64,000 nt of DNA from NCBI GenBank assembly GCA_963768885.1, contig CAVYJN010000006.1, positions 124,001-188,000 on the forward strand. The letters run 5' to 3'. This document shows positions 26,754 to 35,141 of the stretch, in pieces; the stretch's first letter is position 1; each line of letters starts with the position of its first letter. The notes below the pieces were generated by a model. It ran no database searches, was not told where the DNA came from, and was given only the letters and a program-made list of their open reading frames with translations. This stretch comes from DASRIA01 sp963768885. GTDB taxonomy: Bacteria > Actinomycetota > Thermoleophilia > Solirubrobacterales > JBBDJG01. Position numbers and translations under genes: made by a program.

Positions 26754-26906
26754 TGGGCATTTCACCCGGGACATCGGGACACGCGAACCGCTGCTTGACT
26801 CGCGCCAGCGGATTGCCACGACCCGGGGGCGCACATTCGCGTTGCCGGAGTTGGCGGGTGCGCCAATGGACGGGCCCGCCGGCAGCGGGAAGCCTCGCCC
26901 AGGCAC

Positions 26907-28136
26907 ATGTCGACGCAGCGACGAGGCGATCAGCCGGACGCGAGGCCCGAAACGGCAGAGCTCTTCTCGGCCGCCGTCGAGCTTGCCACCTCCGGGTCGG
27001 CGGCATTCAAGCGGACCGCCCGCCGGTACTCGATCTGCTCGGCCGACGCGGACGACGCCTACCAGCGCAGCCTCGAGATCCTGCTCACCAAGGCGCCGAC
27101 AGCCGACCGCGCGCAGCTGCGGCCGTGGCTGCACACGGTCATCAAGCACGAGGCACTCGCGCTCCGCCGCCAGCGGGAGCGACACGTCGCGGGCGAGGCT
27201 CCGGCGCCCGAGGCGTTCGCGCCGCCCGAGTGCGGGCCGGAGGAGACAGCCGGAAAGCGCGAGCGGGTGCGCCACACAGCGGAGGCGCTCGGCACGCTGA
27301 AGCCCAGCGAGCTGCGGTGCCTCGTGCTGAAGGCGCTCGGGTACTCCTACGACGAGATCTCGCAGCGCACCGGGTTCAGCTGGACCAAGGTGAACCGCTC
27401 GTTGACGGAGGGACGCCGGCGCTTCTTCGAATGCTTCGGCGAGATCACCTCCGGCGGGCGCTGCGAGCGCTTCCGCCCCCTGCTGTCCGCGGTCTGCGAC
27501 GGCCATGCGAGCGAAACGGACGAGCGGACCGTGCGCGCGCACCTCGCGGGCTGCAACGGCTGCCGCGCGGCGTTGCGGGCGTACCGATCGGCCCCCGCCC
27601 GCCTGGCCGAGCTCGTTCCTCCGGCGGTCGTGCTCCCGCTGCTCGAGCGAGCCGGGGGGTGGTCGCGGTTGGGGGACTGGCTCTCGGCCGGAGGGGGCGA
27701 GCGCGCGGGCGCCCTCGGCGCCAAGCTGCAGCAGGGCGCCGAGATGGTCAGCGCCCAGAAGGCGGCGGCGGTGGTCGCCTCGACCGCCGCGATCGCGGGC
27801 GGTGGCGCCGCCGTCCACGACCACGTACGCGCGCTGCCCGAACGCGAGCCCCCCGCGCGCGCCGAGCAGGTGGCCGAGCCTGCCGAGCCGCAGCGGCCCG
27901 CCGCGCCCGGGCCCCAGGCCGCCGAGCCCGTTGCCATGCCCGCGCCCCGGCCCGAGCCCACCCGTGAGGAACCGGCGCGCGGACCGCAGGTCGCGGCGGA
28001 GTTCGGCCCGGAGAGCGGCGCCGCGGATCCCGCGCCGACGCCGGCCGCGCGAACGGAGACCTTCGCGGCGGCCGGGGCCGCGGCGACCCCCGCGTCGGGA
28101 TCGAGCGGGTCCGGGGCCGGTGAGTTCGGGCCGTGA
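26907..28136 (+). CDS. ECF-like sigma factor fused to zinc-finger anti-sigma and membrane/extracellular region
   Basis: 409 residues. Residues 30-90 look like sigma region 2 (AAFKRTARRY to WLHTVIKHEALALRR). Residues 122-175 look like region 4 with a helix-turn-helix (LKPSELRCLVLKALGYSYDEISQRTGFSWTKV, in two turns). Residues 185-225 form a zf-HC2-like anti-sigma knuckle (C187, C197, H212, C216, C219; HLAGCNGC). A weak membrane span at 284-303 and a Pro/Ala/Glu-rich tail of 100 residues follow. A transcription factor tethered with its own inhibitor would suit envelope sensing. The gene is coupled (GTGA) to the secreted protein. Confidence 0.8.
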   Translation: MSTQRRGDQPDARPETAELFSAAVELATSGSAAFKRTARRYSICSADADDAYQRSLEILLTKAPTADRAQLRPWLHTVIKHEALALRRQRERHVAGEAPAPEAFAPPECGPEETAGKRERVRHTAEALGTLKPSELRCLVLKALGYSYDEISQRTGFSWTKVNRSLTEGRRRFFECFGEITSGGRCERFRPLLSAVCDGHASETDERTVRAHLAGCNGCRAALRAYRSAPARLAELVPPAVVLPLLERAGGWSRLGDWLSAGGGERAGALGAKLQQGAEMVSAQKAAAVVASTAAIAGGGAAVHDHVRALPEREPPARAEQVAEPAEPQRPAAPGPQAAEPVAMPAPRPEPTREEPARGPQVAAEFGPESGAADPAPTPAARTETFAAAGAAATPASGSSGSGAGEFGP

Positions 28137-30316
28137 GGCGCGGACTCGCATCGATCCTCGCCGCCGCCGCGCTGCTCGGCGCGGCGCCCGCGGCCGATGC
28201 GGGCATCTACGAGGTGCGCGCCTGCGGCAGCGTCGCCGGTGGCGCGCAGAACGCGTTCGCCGCGAGCGATGGGCCGATGATGAGCGCGTATTCGATCTGC
28301 CCGCCGTCGAGCGGCGTGGGGACCGGCATCGTGACCAAGGCGAGCTCGAACGGCGGCCGCGCTCCGTACGGCGCCGGGGCCTACCAGGTCTTCACCGCTC
28401 CGCCGGGGACCGAGCTGGCCGACGTGACCTTCAACGTCGGGGCGATCCGGCTCTCGGGCGACTGGTCGGTCGGCATCGTCGCCTTCGACGGCGACTGGGA
28501 CGCGGGCGACTACCCGTACGGGTGCTACCCGTGGAATTCGTACTGCGGTATCGGAACGCCCGTCTTCTCGATCTCGGCCTCGGTGAACCTGTTCTCGCAC
28601 AGTCGCTTCAGGTTCCAGACGCGGTGCGTCAGCCCGGCCGGCTGCGACACCTCCGCGAGCCCGTTCTCCCCCGCGAACCGCGCCCTGTTCTCGGCGGCCA
28701 ACGTGACGGTGCGCGTGCGCGACGTCGTTGCCCCCACGGTCACTCCCCACCACGGCGCGCTCTGGGGCAGCGGCTGGCACCGCGGGCGCGAGGAGGCCTG
28801 GACCTCGTACGCCGACGGCTCCGGCGTGATGCTGTCGCGGATCTACGTCGACGGCGTCGTGCGCAAAGCCCTCGATTACCGCGACACCTCGATGCCCGAC
28901 TGGGCGCGCTGCGACTTCACGCGTCCGCGGCCGTGCGTCGACTTCGTCCCGGGCGGGCTGGACGTGGACACCGCGACGCTGGCTGACGGGACCCACCGGA
29001 TCGACGTCGAGGCGGTCGACGCGGCCGGCAACTCCGCACAGGCCGGGCAGGCGATCCGGGTCGACAACTCGATACCGGCCAAGCCGGAAGGCGTGGCGGT
29101 GAGCGGGGGTGAGGGCTGGCGCTCGGCGAATCGCTTCGAGCTGGGCTGGGCGAACCCGCCGGGCCAGGTCGCTCCGATCGCCCGAGCCAGATACCGGATC
29201 TGCCGCGCGGGAGGCGGGGGGGACTGCTCCGAGGGCTCCGCCGACGGCGAGCAGATCGCGGCCCTCGCGCTGCGGGTCCCCGATCCCGGTGAGTGGGTCG
29301 CCCGGGTCTGGCTCGAGGACGCCGCCGCCAACCAGGATCCCGGGCGGGCGGGCGACGCGGTGCGGCTGCGCTTCGACGACGAGGCCCCGACCGCGGTGTT
29401 CGAGGAGGCAGATGCGCGCGACCCCCGCACCGTGCGCGTACGCGTCGCGGACGTCGGGTCGGGCGCCGCCGACGGGTCGATCGAGCTGCGCCGGATCGGC
29501 TCGGGCACCTGGCTCGACGCGGGGGGCCGGGTCGCGGGCGCGCGCCTCGAGACGCGAATCGACGACCTCGGGCTCCCCGACGGGACCTACGAGCTGCGTG
29601 CGCGCGTGCGCGACGCAGCCGGCAACGAGCGCACCGGCACGCGACGCGCGGACGGGTCGCCGATGCGGCTGGTCCTGCCGCTGCGCGCCGGCACCCGCCT
29701 GGCCGTGGCCGCGACGCGTCGTTGCGGGCGGCGCGCACGGCGATGTGCGCGGCGGATCCGCAACGGCACGAAGGTCGCCGGGCGCCTGAGCGCGAACGGC
29801 GTCCCCGTGCGCCATGCGACCGTGAGCGTGACCTCGCAGCTGCGCACCGGCGGCGGCTTCGCGCGCGTCGGGTCGCTGCGCACCGATGCGAGGGGCAGCT
29901 TCACGTACCGGGTGGGATCGGGGGCGTCACGGACCCTGCGCTTCCGCTGGGACGGGACGGACACCGAGAAGCCCGCGGTCGCCGAGGCGCGGGTCGGCGT
30001 CCCCGCGCGCACCTCGATCGGTGTCGACCGCCGGCGCGTGCGCAACGGCGAGGCCGTGACCTTCGGCGGCCGCCTGCTCGGCCGGCCCCTCCCCGAGGGC
30101 GGAAAGCTGGTCGACCTCCAGGTGAGGCTGCGTGGCCGCTGGCGCACCTTCGCGACGCCGCGGACGGACCGCGCCGGCCGCTGGAGCTTCGCCTACCGCT
30201 TCGAGGCGACCCGCGGCCTCGTCGTCTACAGCTTCCGCGCGCGCATCCGGCGCGAGGCGGCGTACCCCTACGAGCTCGGCCATTCCCGCATCGTGCGCGT
30301 GACCGTGCGTGGCTGA
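28133..30316 (+). CDS. Large secreted beta-rich protein with Ig-like repeats
   Basis: 727 residues. A short signal peptide (LASILAAAALLGAAPAADA) leads into a cysteine-containing N-terminal domain of about 190 residues (CGS, ICPP, YGCYPWNSYCG). Ig/bacterial-adhesin-like units follow, recognisable by repeated DAAGN motifs (VDAAGNSAQ, RDAAGNERT) and paired D/A-P-T starts (VVAPTVTP, DEAPTAVF). The last 200 residues carry two carboxypeptidase-regulatory-like beta modules (RDA/TD-RGSFTYRV, TDRAGRWSFAYR). There is no enzyme motif and no clear anchor. GTG 28133 overlaps the sigma gene stop, so it is likely the output or partner of that regulator. Confidence 0.78.
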   Translation: MRRGLASILAAAALLGAAPAADAGIYEVRACGSVAGGAQNAFAASDGPMMSAYSICPPSSGVGTGIVTKASSNGGRAPYGAGAYQVFTAPPGTELADVTFNVGAIRLSGDWSVGIVAFDGDWDAGDYPYGCYPWNSYCGIGTPVFSISASVNLFSHSRFRFQTRCVSPAGCDTSASPFSPANRALFSAANVTVRVRDVVAPTVTPHHGALWGSGWHRGREEAWTSYADGSGVMLSRIYVDGVVRKALDYRDTSMPDWARCDFTRPRPCVDFVPGGLDVDTATLADGTHRIDVEAVDAAGNSAQAGQAIRVDNSIPAKPEGVAVSGGEGWRSANRFELGWANPPGQVAPIARARYRICRAGGGGDCSEGSADGEQIAALALRVPDPGEWVARVWLEDAAANQDPGRAGDAVRLRFDDEAPTAVFEEADARDPRTVRVRVADVGSGAADGSIELRRIGSGTWLDAGGRVAGARLETRIDDLGLPDGTYELRARVRDAAGNERTGTRRADGSPMRLVLPLRAGTRLAVAATRRCGRRARRCARRIRNGTKVAGRLSANGVPVRHATVSVTSQLRTGGGFARVGSLRTDARGSFTYRVGSGASRTLRFRWDGTDTEKPAVAEARVGVPARTSIGVDRRRVRNGEAVTFGGRLLGRPLPEGGKLVDLQVRLRGRWRTFATPRTDRAGRWSFAYRFEATRGLVVYSFRARIRREAAYPYELGHSRIVRVTVRG

Positions 30317-30331
30317 TTACAGCTCCACGCA
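30306..30331. terminator. Stem-loop between convergent genes
   Basis: TGCGTGG (30306-30312) pairs with CCACGCA (30325-30331) over a 12-base loop that has its own CTG/CAG mini-stem. It spans the stop of the secreted protein gene, between two convergent genes. No U-run follows. Confidence 0.45.
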
Positions 30332-30332
30332 G

Positions 30333-30923
30333 CTATCTTCGTGGGCTCCGCCACATGGTCGTGATCACCGGTCCCCCCGGCGGTCCGAACTCGCTGCGCC
30401 GCTCGAAGCCGAGAGCCTCGTACCGGGCCAGGTTCGCCGGGTTCGTCGACTCCAGGAATGCGGGAAGTCCGGTCGCGTCGATCTCCGCCAGGTTCTCCTC
30501 GATCAGCACCGTTCCCAGGCCGCGGCCCGCATGGTCGCGGTGAGTCGCCCACCAGCTCAGGTAGTAGTGGGGCTGCTCCTGGGGATGGTGCTCGTCGAAC
30601 TGGTCGAACAGCGCTCTCAGCTCGCCCGCCCGGCCGCCGAACCACTCGTCCAGCAGCGGCTGCAGCTCCTCTTCTTGCTCCGGCGTCAGCTCGGGCTCCC
30701 CCGGCGGGTGCCAGATGGCGATGGCTTCGCCGCCGTCGGTCATCCTTACCCAGGGGTCCCGCACTGCCGTCGCGGCCCAGAAGCGCATGAAGGACTCGAT
30801 GTCACGCGCCCGCGTGCGCTCATCGGGGAAGGTCCAGTTGCCCCAGAGCGGGTCCTCGAAGAACGCGCTCGCAAGGCAGGCCGCGACAGCGGGCACGTCG
30901 GCCGGTGTGGCCGCGCGGCTCAT
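30333..30923 (-). CDS. GNAT family N-acetyltransferase
   Basis: This 196-residue protein has a GNAT fold. It begins RAATPADVPAVAACLASAF and reaches the acetyl-CoA pyrophosphate loop HRDHAGRGLGTVLIEENL (R/Q-x-x-G-x-G/A form), then FLESTNPANLARYEALGFERR, the typical beta-4 to alpha-4 closing motif. TAGGTT precedes the ATG by 6 bases. The acceptor is unknown. Single gene, convergent to the secreted protein. Confidence 0.88.
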   Translation of the reverse strand: MSRAATPADVPAVAACLASAFFEDPLWGNWTFPDERTRARDIESFMRFWAATAVRDPWVRMTDGGEAIAIWHPPGEPELTPEQEEELQPLLDEWFGGRAGELRALFDQFDEHHPQEQPHYYLSWWATHRDHAGRGLGTVLIEENLAEIDATGLPAFLESTNPANLARYEALGFERRSEFGPPGGPVITTMWRSPRR

Positions 30924-30929
30924 GTGAAG

Positions 30930-30935
30930 AACCTA
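30930..30935 (-). promoter_or_regulatory. Putative -10 (TAGGTT) of the GNAT gene
   Basis: Minus-strand TAGGTT ends 6 bases before ATG 30923. Leaderless layout. Confidence 0.45.
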
Positions 30936-31040
30936 TTCCCTCGTGCGGCGGGGAGCAAGGCGGTGGCCCGCGCGAAGCCGCTGCGGCTTCGGTTGGTCGG
31001 GAGCAGGCAGCGCCCGACGCCATTCGCCATGATGTCGCCC

Positions 31041-32162
31041 GTGACCACCAAGCAGCGCCTGCGCGAGCTGGCCACCCTTCGCCCCGAGGGCCACCGCGTC
31101 CTCAGCCTCTACCTCAACCTCGATCCGAGCGAGTTCCCGACGCCCAAGGCGCGCACGACGGAGCTCGAGTCGCTGCTCGACATCGTCGACCGCGTCGCCC
31201 GCGACGACGGCCTCCCGCACGAGCAGCGCGAGGAGCTCAAGCAGGACGTGCAGCGCATCCGTACGTGGTTCTCGAGCGAGTTCGACGCGAGCGGCACGCG
31301 CGGCGTGGCGGTCTTTGCGGCATCGGGCATCGACCTGTTCGAGGTCCACCGCCTCGGCCGCCCGATCCGCAGCGAGGTCACGATCGACGACTCGCCGTTC
31401 ATCGAGCCGCTCGTCTCGATGCCGGGCGGGGACGGCTACGCGGCGCTGCTGATCAACCGCCAGCTTGCGCGCATCCTCGCCGGCGGCTCCGACGGCATGC
31501 GCGAGGTGATGAGCTTCGTCGACGACGTGCATCGCTGGCACGACCAGGGCGGGTGGTCGCAGGCGCGCTTCCAGCGCGGCATCGCGAAGGAGACCCATGA
31601 CCACGTCAAGCACGCGAACGACGAGCTGTTCAAGCTCTTCAAGCGCGGTGCCGTGCAACGGCTGTTGATCGGCTGCCCGGATGAGCTGCGCGGCGAGGTC
31701 GAGGGCGCGCTGCACAGCTACCTGCGCGAGCGCATCGCGGGGTGGCTCGAGATCGACGTGCGCGCGACCCCCACCGAGGTCGCCGGCGAGGCGGCTGCGA
31801 TCATCGACCGCGACGAGCGCGAGCGCGAGCGCGAGTGGCTCGACCGTCTGCAGAGCGAGCTCGGCCGCAACGCGCGCGGCGTCAGCGGCCTTGCCGCCAC
31901 GCTCGAGGCGCTCAACGAGCAGCGCGTCGAGGCACTGCTCGTGACCGAGGGCTTCCGCGCCGAGGGCTACACGTCCCCGAGCGCCGGCTTCCTGTCGGTC
32001 GAGCCCGGGCAGTCACCGACGGGCGAGCAGCTGCAGAAGCGCGACGACGTGATCGAGTCCGCGATGGAGCGCGCGCTCGAGCAGTCCGCGGAGGTCGTGA
32101 TCGGCCGCCACCACCCGGACCTCCAGGCGCTGGGATCGATCGGCGCCGTGCTGCGCTACTGA
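31041..32162 (+). CDS. VLRF1/bacterial eRF1-like ribosome-rescue protein
   Basis: 373 residues. The fold pattern matches bacterial relatives of eRF1/Vms1: LRPEGHRVLSLYLNLDPSEF at the start, GVAVFAASG, and the loop HDQGGWSQARFQRG, where glutamine sits as in the Vms1-like release-factor (VLRF1) site. A long helix (HANDELFKLFKRGAVQRLLIG) and an acidic coiled region RDEREREREWLDRLQ follow. Family members release or cleave peptidyl-tRNA on stalled large subunits. GTG 31041 is preferred because CATGAT lies 7 bases before it; ATG 31029 and 31032 are alternatives. Confidence 0.72.
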   Translation: MTTKQRLRELATLRPEGHRVLSLYLNLDPSEFPTPKARTTELESLLDIVDRVARDDGLPHEQREELKQDVQRIRTWFSSEFDASGTRGVAVFAASGIDLFEVHRLGRPIRSEVTIDDSPFIEPLVSMPGGDGYAALLINRQLARILAGGSDGMREVMSFVDDVHRWHDQGGWSQARFQRGIAKETHDHVKHANDELFKLFKRGAVQRLLIGCPDELRGEVEGALHSYLRERIAGWLEIDVRATPTEVAGEAAAIIDRDEREREREWLDRLQSELGRNARGVSGLAATLEALNEQRVEALLVTEGFRAEGYTSPSAGFLSVEPGQSPTGEQLQKRDDVIESAMERALEQSAEVVIGRHHPDLQALGSIGAVLRY

Positions 32163-32181
32163 CGGCCCCGCGGCGCGGAGC

Positions 32182-32715
32182 TCAGTCGCGCGGGCAGACC
32201 GCCCACAGCCCGCGGCCGTCCTCGCGCGCGCGCCGCTCGAGCCGCTCGAAGCGGTCGGCGAAGTCCGTGTTCGGCGGGATCTCGAGCGTGCGCGCGTAGC
32301 CGCGGCGCACCAGCTCCGCGTTCACGAACCGGCCGCCCTCGCCGCGCAGGTACACGTACGCGAGCAACCGCCCGTAGCGGTCGGTGCGCTCGCGCCCGAC
32401 GCGCAGCCGCACGCGGCGCCCGGCGACCAGCCGCTCGTTGAACTCGCTCGCCTGCTTCGCGTAGCACTGCACCGGCTCGCCGGGCTTCACCGACTCGGGC
32501 GTGTCGACGCCGATGTAGCGCACGGTGCGGGTGCCGCGGCCCCTGCCCAGGCGCACCTTCACGGTGTCGCCGTCCACCACCCGCGTGACGCGCCCGGCGA
32601 GCGCCGCGCCCGTCACGCCGCTGTCGCCGGAGTCGAACAGGTCGAGTCCCCCGCCGCCCGCGAAGGCGAGCAACAGGAACAGGGCCACCCACATGACTGC
32701 CGAGCGCGAGGACAC
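32182..32715 (-). CDS. Thermonuclease (SNase)-like protein, membrane-anchored or secreted
   Basis: 177 residues. An N-terminal hydrophobic segment (VMWVALFLLLAFAGGG) is followed by an SNase OB-fold: RVVDGDTVKVRL with the catalytic Asp/Asp pair, RYIGVDTPES with Arg and Asp, and the ERTDRYGRLLAYVYL block with Glu and Arg. All main catalytic positions are kept, so a Ca-dependent nuclease at the cell surface is likely. GTG 32715 directly follows the ArfB stop (TAAGTG), implying one transcript. Confidence 0.88.
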   Translation of the reverse strand: MSSRSAVMWVALFLLLAFAGGGGLDLFDSGDSGVTGAALAGRVTRVVDGDTVKVRLGRGRGTRTVRYIGVDTPESVKPGEPVQCYAKQASEFNERLVAGRRVRLRVGRERTDRYGRLLAYVYLRGEGGRFVNAELVRRGYARTLEIPPNTDFADRFERLERRAREDGRGLWAVCPRD

Positions 32716-33126
32716 TTACTCCTCCTGTGAAGGCCGCCGGCGGGCACGTTTGCGCTCCGAGGTGCGGCGCTTCTGCTCCACGCGGCGCCGTCGCGAGGCC
32801 GCCGTGGGCCTGGTCGCATGCCGCGGGCGCCGCGGCCGGAGCGCCGCCGCGAGCCGCTCGCGCAGCCGCTCGAGCGCCAGCTCGCGGTTGCGCGCCTGGC
32901 CGCGCGCGTCCTGGGCGACGGCGGTCACCCGCGGCCCGAGCCGGGCCATGATGCGCTCTTTCGCCTCGCCGGGCAGCGACGACGCGGCGACGTCGAGCAC
33001 CGCCTCCACCCGCGACGCCGTGACGTTCGCGTGCTGGCCGCCGGGGCCCGAGGAGCGGCTCGCGCGCAGCGTGATCTCCGCGAGCGGGATCGACACCCCG
33101 GGGCGAAGCTCCATCGGATCGTCCAT
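32716..33126 (-). CDS. arfB: ArfB-type peptidyl-tRNA hydrolase (ribosome rescue)
   Basis: This 136-residue protein is the usual ArfB size. It contains the release-factor loop RSSGPGGQHAN with catalytic GGQ near residues 28-30 and a strongly basic C-terminal tail (RRRRVEQKRRTSERKRARRR) that in ArfB threads into the empty mRNA channel. It releases peptides from non-stop ribosomes. TAACTT lies 6 bases before ATG 33126. It is one of two rescue-type factors within 2 kb. Confidence 0.93.
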   Translation of the reverse strand: MDDPMELRPGVSIPLAEITLRASRSSGPGGQHANVTASRVEAVLDVAASSLPGEAKERIMARLGPRVTAVAQDARGQARNRELALERLRERLAAALRPRRPRHATRPTAASRRRRVEQKRRTSERKRARRRPSQEE

Positions 33127-33132
33127 GCGCTC

Positions 33133-33138
33133 AAGTTA
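33133..33138 (-). promoter_or_regulatory. Putative -10 (TAACTT) of arfB
   Basis: Minus-strand TAACTT ends 6 bases before ATG 33126. Leaderless layout. Confidence 0.45.
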
Positions 33139-33170
33139 CCGGCGCGCTCGGCCTGCCTGGATGCTTGATC

Positions 33171-33176
33171 TAGCCT
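33171..33176 (+). promoter_or_regulatory. Putative -10 (TAGCCT) of the MOSC gene
   Basis: TAGCCT ends 6 bases before GTG 33183 and directly abuts GTG 33177. The spacing favours 33183 as the true start. Confidence 0.45.
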
Positions 33177-33182
33177 GTGCCG

Positions 33183-33659
33183 GTGCAATCCGGATCGGTC
33201 GAGGCCGTCCACATCGCCGCGTGTGCCGAGGAGCCGCCCGCGCCGGTCGACGCGGTGAACGCCGTCGCCGGCAAGGGCCTCGAGGGCGACCGCTACTTCG
33301 ACGACGACGGCACCTTCTCCGACGACCCCCGCAGCAACGGGCGCGACATCACCTTGATCGAGGCCGAGGCGATCGAAGGGCTCGCGCGCGACACGGGGAT
33401 CGAGCTGACCGCGGCCGAGACGCGCCGCAACGTCCTCACGCGTGGCGTCGCGCTCAACGACCTGGTCGGGCGGCGGTTCAGCGTCGGCGAGGTCGAGTGC
33501 GTCGGCCGGCGGCTGTGCGACCCGTGCAGCCACCTCCAGAAGCTGACGCAGCCGGGGGTGTTGAAGGGCCTGGTCGATCGCGGCGGCCTGCGCGCCGACA
33601 TCGTGCGCGGCGGCGTGATCCGGCCGGGCGACGCCGTGCGCGAGCTCGGATCGGGCTAG
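33183..33659 (+). CDS. MOSC domain protein
   Basis: This 158-residue beta-barrel protein of the MOSC family has GKGLEGDRYF near residue 30, GRDITLIEAEAIE, ETRRNVLTRGVALNDLVGRRF, and the conserved cysteine/arginine region ECVGRRLCDPCSHLQ. MOSC domains carry sulfur or bind a molybdenum cofactor. Stand-alone forms (YiiM-like) reduce N-hydroxylated compounds with Moco. It overlaps the convergent gene by 4 bases. Confidence 0.88.
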   Translation: MQSGSVEAVHIAACAEEPPAPVDAVNAVAGKGLEGDRYFDDDGTFSDDPRSNGRDITLIEAEAIEGLARDTGIELTAAETRRNVLTRGVALNDLVGRRFSVGEVECVGRRLCDPCSHLQKLTQPGVLKGLVDRGGLRADIVRGGVIRPGDAVRELGSG

Positions 33660-34594
33660 CCGCCGGGGCGCGGCAGCGACGAGGTGTCGACCACTTCGAA
33701 ATCGCTGCCGCGCACGCGGCCCAGCGCGTGCAGGTCCTCGTTGTCCCAGCCGCGCGAGGGGGCGCCGCTCACGAACCACGGCGACCCGTTGTCCGCGAGC
33801 AGCATCCCGTAGCGCTTCAGCGCGGTCAGCACGACGCGCGACTGCCGGCCGAAGCCGGAGGTGTCGAAGCCCGCGCGCAGCCGCACGCGCAGCCCCATCG
33901 GCGGCAGATCCGGGTCGTCGGAGCTCGCCGCGAAGTGGCGCGCCGGGTAGACGTAGGCCCTGCGCGTCCGCGGCGCGGTGAAACGCAGCGCGTGGTCGAT
34001 CTCGCCGCGGCGCACCTCCTCGTAGCGGGCCAGCCCCGGGAGGATCGGCAGGCCCGCCGCGTCGGCCGACGTCCAGCCGGCGGGTCGCAGCCTGTTCGAG
34101 CGCAGGCTCCACGACGCGCCCGAGCCGGCGCGCCAGCGCGCGCCGCCGTTCACGGGGTAGGCGGCGAACAGCTCGTACAGCCGGCAGCGGCCGCGGTCCA
34201 CGACGATCACGTGGCGGTCGCCGTCGGAGCCGCGGCCGCCCTCGACGGGCGCTCGGCGGGGTATCGGGTAGCGGCCGCGGTCGGACTCGTCCGCGTATTC
34301 GAACGACACGCGCACGCGGCGCTGGCGCTTTCCCACAGTCGTGAACGGGATGCCGATCGGCCTCCCCTCGTACAGGCCCGAGCCGAAGTCGGCGTGCACC
34401 GCCGCGCCCGCCCCGATGCTGCGCACGAGGCGGTCGGAGCCGGGCGCCACGGGCAGGCCGTCGACGCGCACGTTCCAGTGGTTGTCGCGCGGGAAGACCT
34501 GGCACCGCTTGGCTCCCTTCGGCGGATGGCCGCTTGCGAGCGCACCCACGCATACGAACGCCACGGCGGCGAGTAGCAGGAGGCGCACGCGCAT
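33656..34594 (-). CDS. Secreted protein of unknown function
   Basis: 312 residues with a clear signal peptide (VRLLLLAAVAFVCVGALASG). The mature part starts with CQVFPRDNHWNVRVDGLPVA and contains HADFGSGLYEG, IPFTTVG, GDRHVIVVDRGRCRLYELF and ALRYxxxLADNGSPWFVSGAP-like text (LKRYGMLLADNGSPWFVSG). The pattern resembles a beta-sandwich secreted family known in actinobacteria and other soil bacteria. No catalytic motif is assigned. TAGCCT 6 bases before the ATG supports the start. Confidence 0.75.
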   Translation of the reverse strand: MRVRLLLLAAVAFVCVGALASGHPPKGAKRCQVFPRDNHWNVRVDGLPVAPGSDRLVRSIGAGAAVHADFGSGLYEGRPIGIPFTTVGKRQRRVRVSFEYADESDRGRYPIPRRAPVEGGRGSDGDRHVIVVDRGRCRLYELFAAYPVNGGARWRAGSGASWSLRSNRLRPAGWTSADAAGLPILPGLARYEEVRRGEIDHALRFTAPRTRRAYVYPARHFAASSDDPDLPPMGLRVRLRAGFDTSGFGRQSRVVLTALKRYGMLLADNGSPWFVSGAPSRGWDNEDLHALGRVRGSDFEVVDTSSLPRPGG

Positions 34595-34600
34595 TGCCCG

Positions 34601-34606
34601 AGGCTA
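34601..34606 (-). promoter_or_regulatory. Putative -10 (TAGCCT) of the secreted-protein gene
   Basis: Minus-strand TAGCCT ends 6 bases before ATG 34594. Leaderless layout. Confidence 0.45.
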
Positions 34607-34661
34607 GCCCGGCCGGCGGCGGGCCTCGCCCGCACGTGGACGGATGGAGGATGATCGGCGC

Positions 34662-35099
34662 ATGCGCTGGATCGCGGCGTTCGCGGTGGCACTCGTGGCC
34701 CTGGTCGGCTGCGGCGGCGACGAGCCCGCCGCGCCGGCCGCCGAGCAGGTGATCCGCGGCTGGGCCGACACGCTGCGGTCGGGAGACGTCGACGGCGCCG
34801 CCGAGTTCTTCGCGCTGCCGAGCGTGGTCGCGAATGGCACGCCCGCGGTCGTGCTGCGCACGCGCGCCCAGGTCCGCAGCTTCAACGCCGCGCTGCCGTG
34901 CGGCGCCCGCCTGCTTCGCACCACGTCATCGGCGGGGTTCACGACCGCGGTGTTCCGGCTCACGGAGCGCCCCGGCCCGGGCGCGTGCGGGCAGGGGACG
35001 GGGATGACCGCGCGCACGACCTTCGTGATCCGCGACGGCAAGATCCGCGAGTGGCGCCGCGTTGCAGACACGCCGTCGGCGCCGGGCCCGGTCGTCTGA
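34662..35099 (+). CDS. Lipoprotein with NTF2/SnoaL-like fold
   Basis: 145 residues. A lipoprotein signal (IAAFAVALVALVGCGG, lipobox LVGC) is followed by a short cone-shaped NTF2-like domain: EQVIRGWADTLRSGDVDGAAEFFA, two cysteines (PCGARLL, GACGQG) that could pair, and TFVIRDGKIREWRRV at the end. No enzyme residues are assigned; such domains often bind small ligands. ATG 34662 has GATGAT 6 bases upstream and GGAGG further back. Confidence 0.72.
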   Translation: MRWIAAFAVALVALVGCGGDEPAAPAAEQVIRGWADTLRSGDVDGAAEFFALPSVVANGTPAVVLRTRAQVRSFNAALPCGARLLRTTSSAGFTTAVFRLTERPGPGACGQGTGMTARTTFVIRDGKIREWRRVADTPSAPGPVV

Positions 35100-35128
35100 C
35101 CTCAGTGGTCCCCGCGATCGCCACCGCT

Positions 35129-35134
35129 TAGGAT
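35129..35134 (+). promoter_or_regulatory. Putative -10 (TAGGAT) of the MBL gene
   Basis: TAGGAT ends 7 bases before GTG 35142. An ATG at 35133 lies inside the hexamer, so 35142 is favoured as the start. Confidence 0.45.
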
Positions 35135-35141
35135 GCGGCGC

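Larger units (their letters stand above)
26570..26906. other. 337-base intergenic region with hairpin and palindrome
   Basis: No gene is supported here; frames on both strands are arginine/proline-rich shadows. Seen instead are a T-run element just upstream of the UXS-like gene on the minus strand (GGGGTTTTTCC near 26595-26608), a hairpin plus U-run at 26717-26735 and a 14-base palindrome at 26740-26753, both on the side of the sigma-factor gene. This is likely a divergent control region. Confidence 0.5.
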
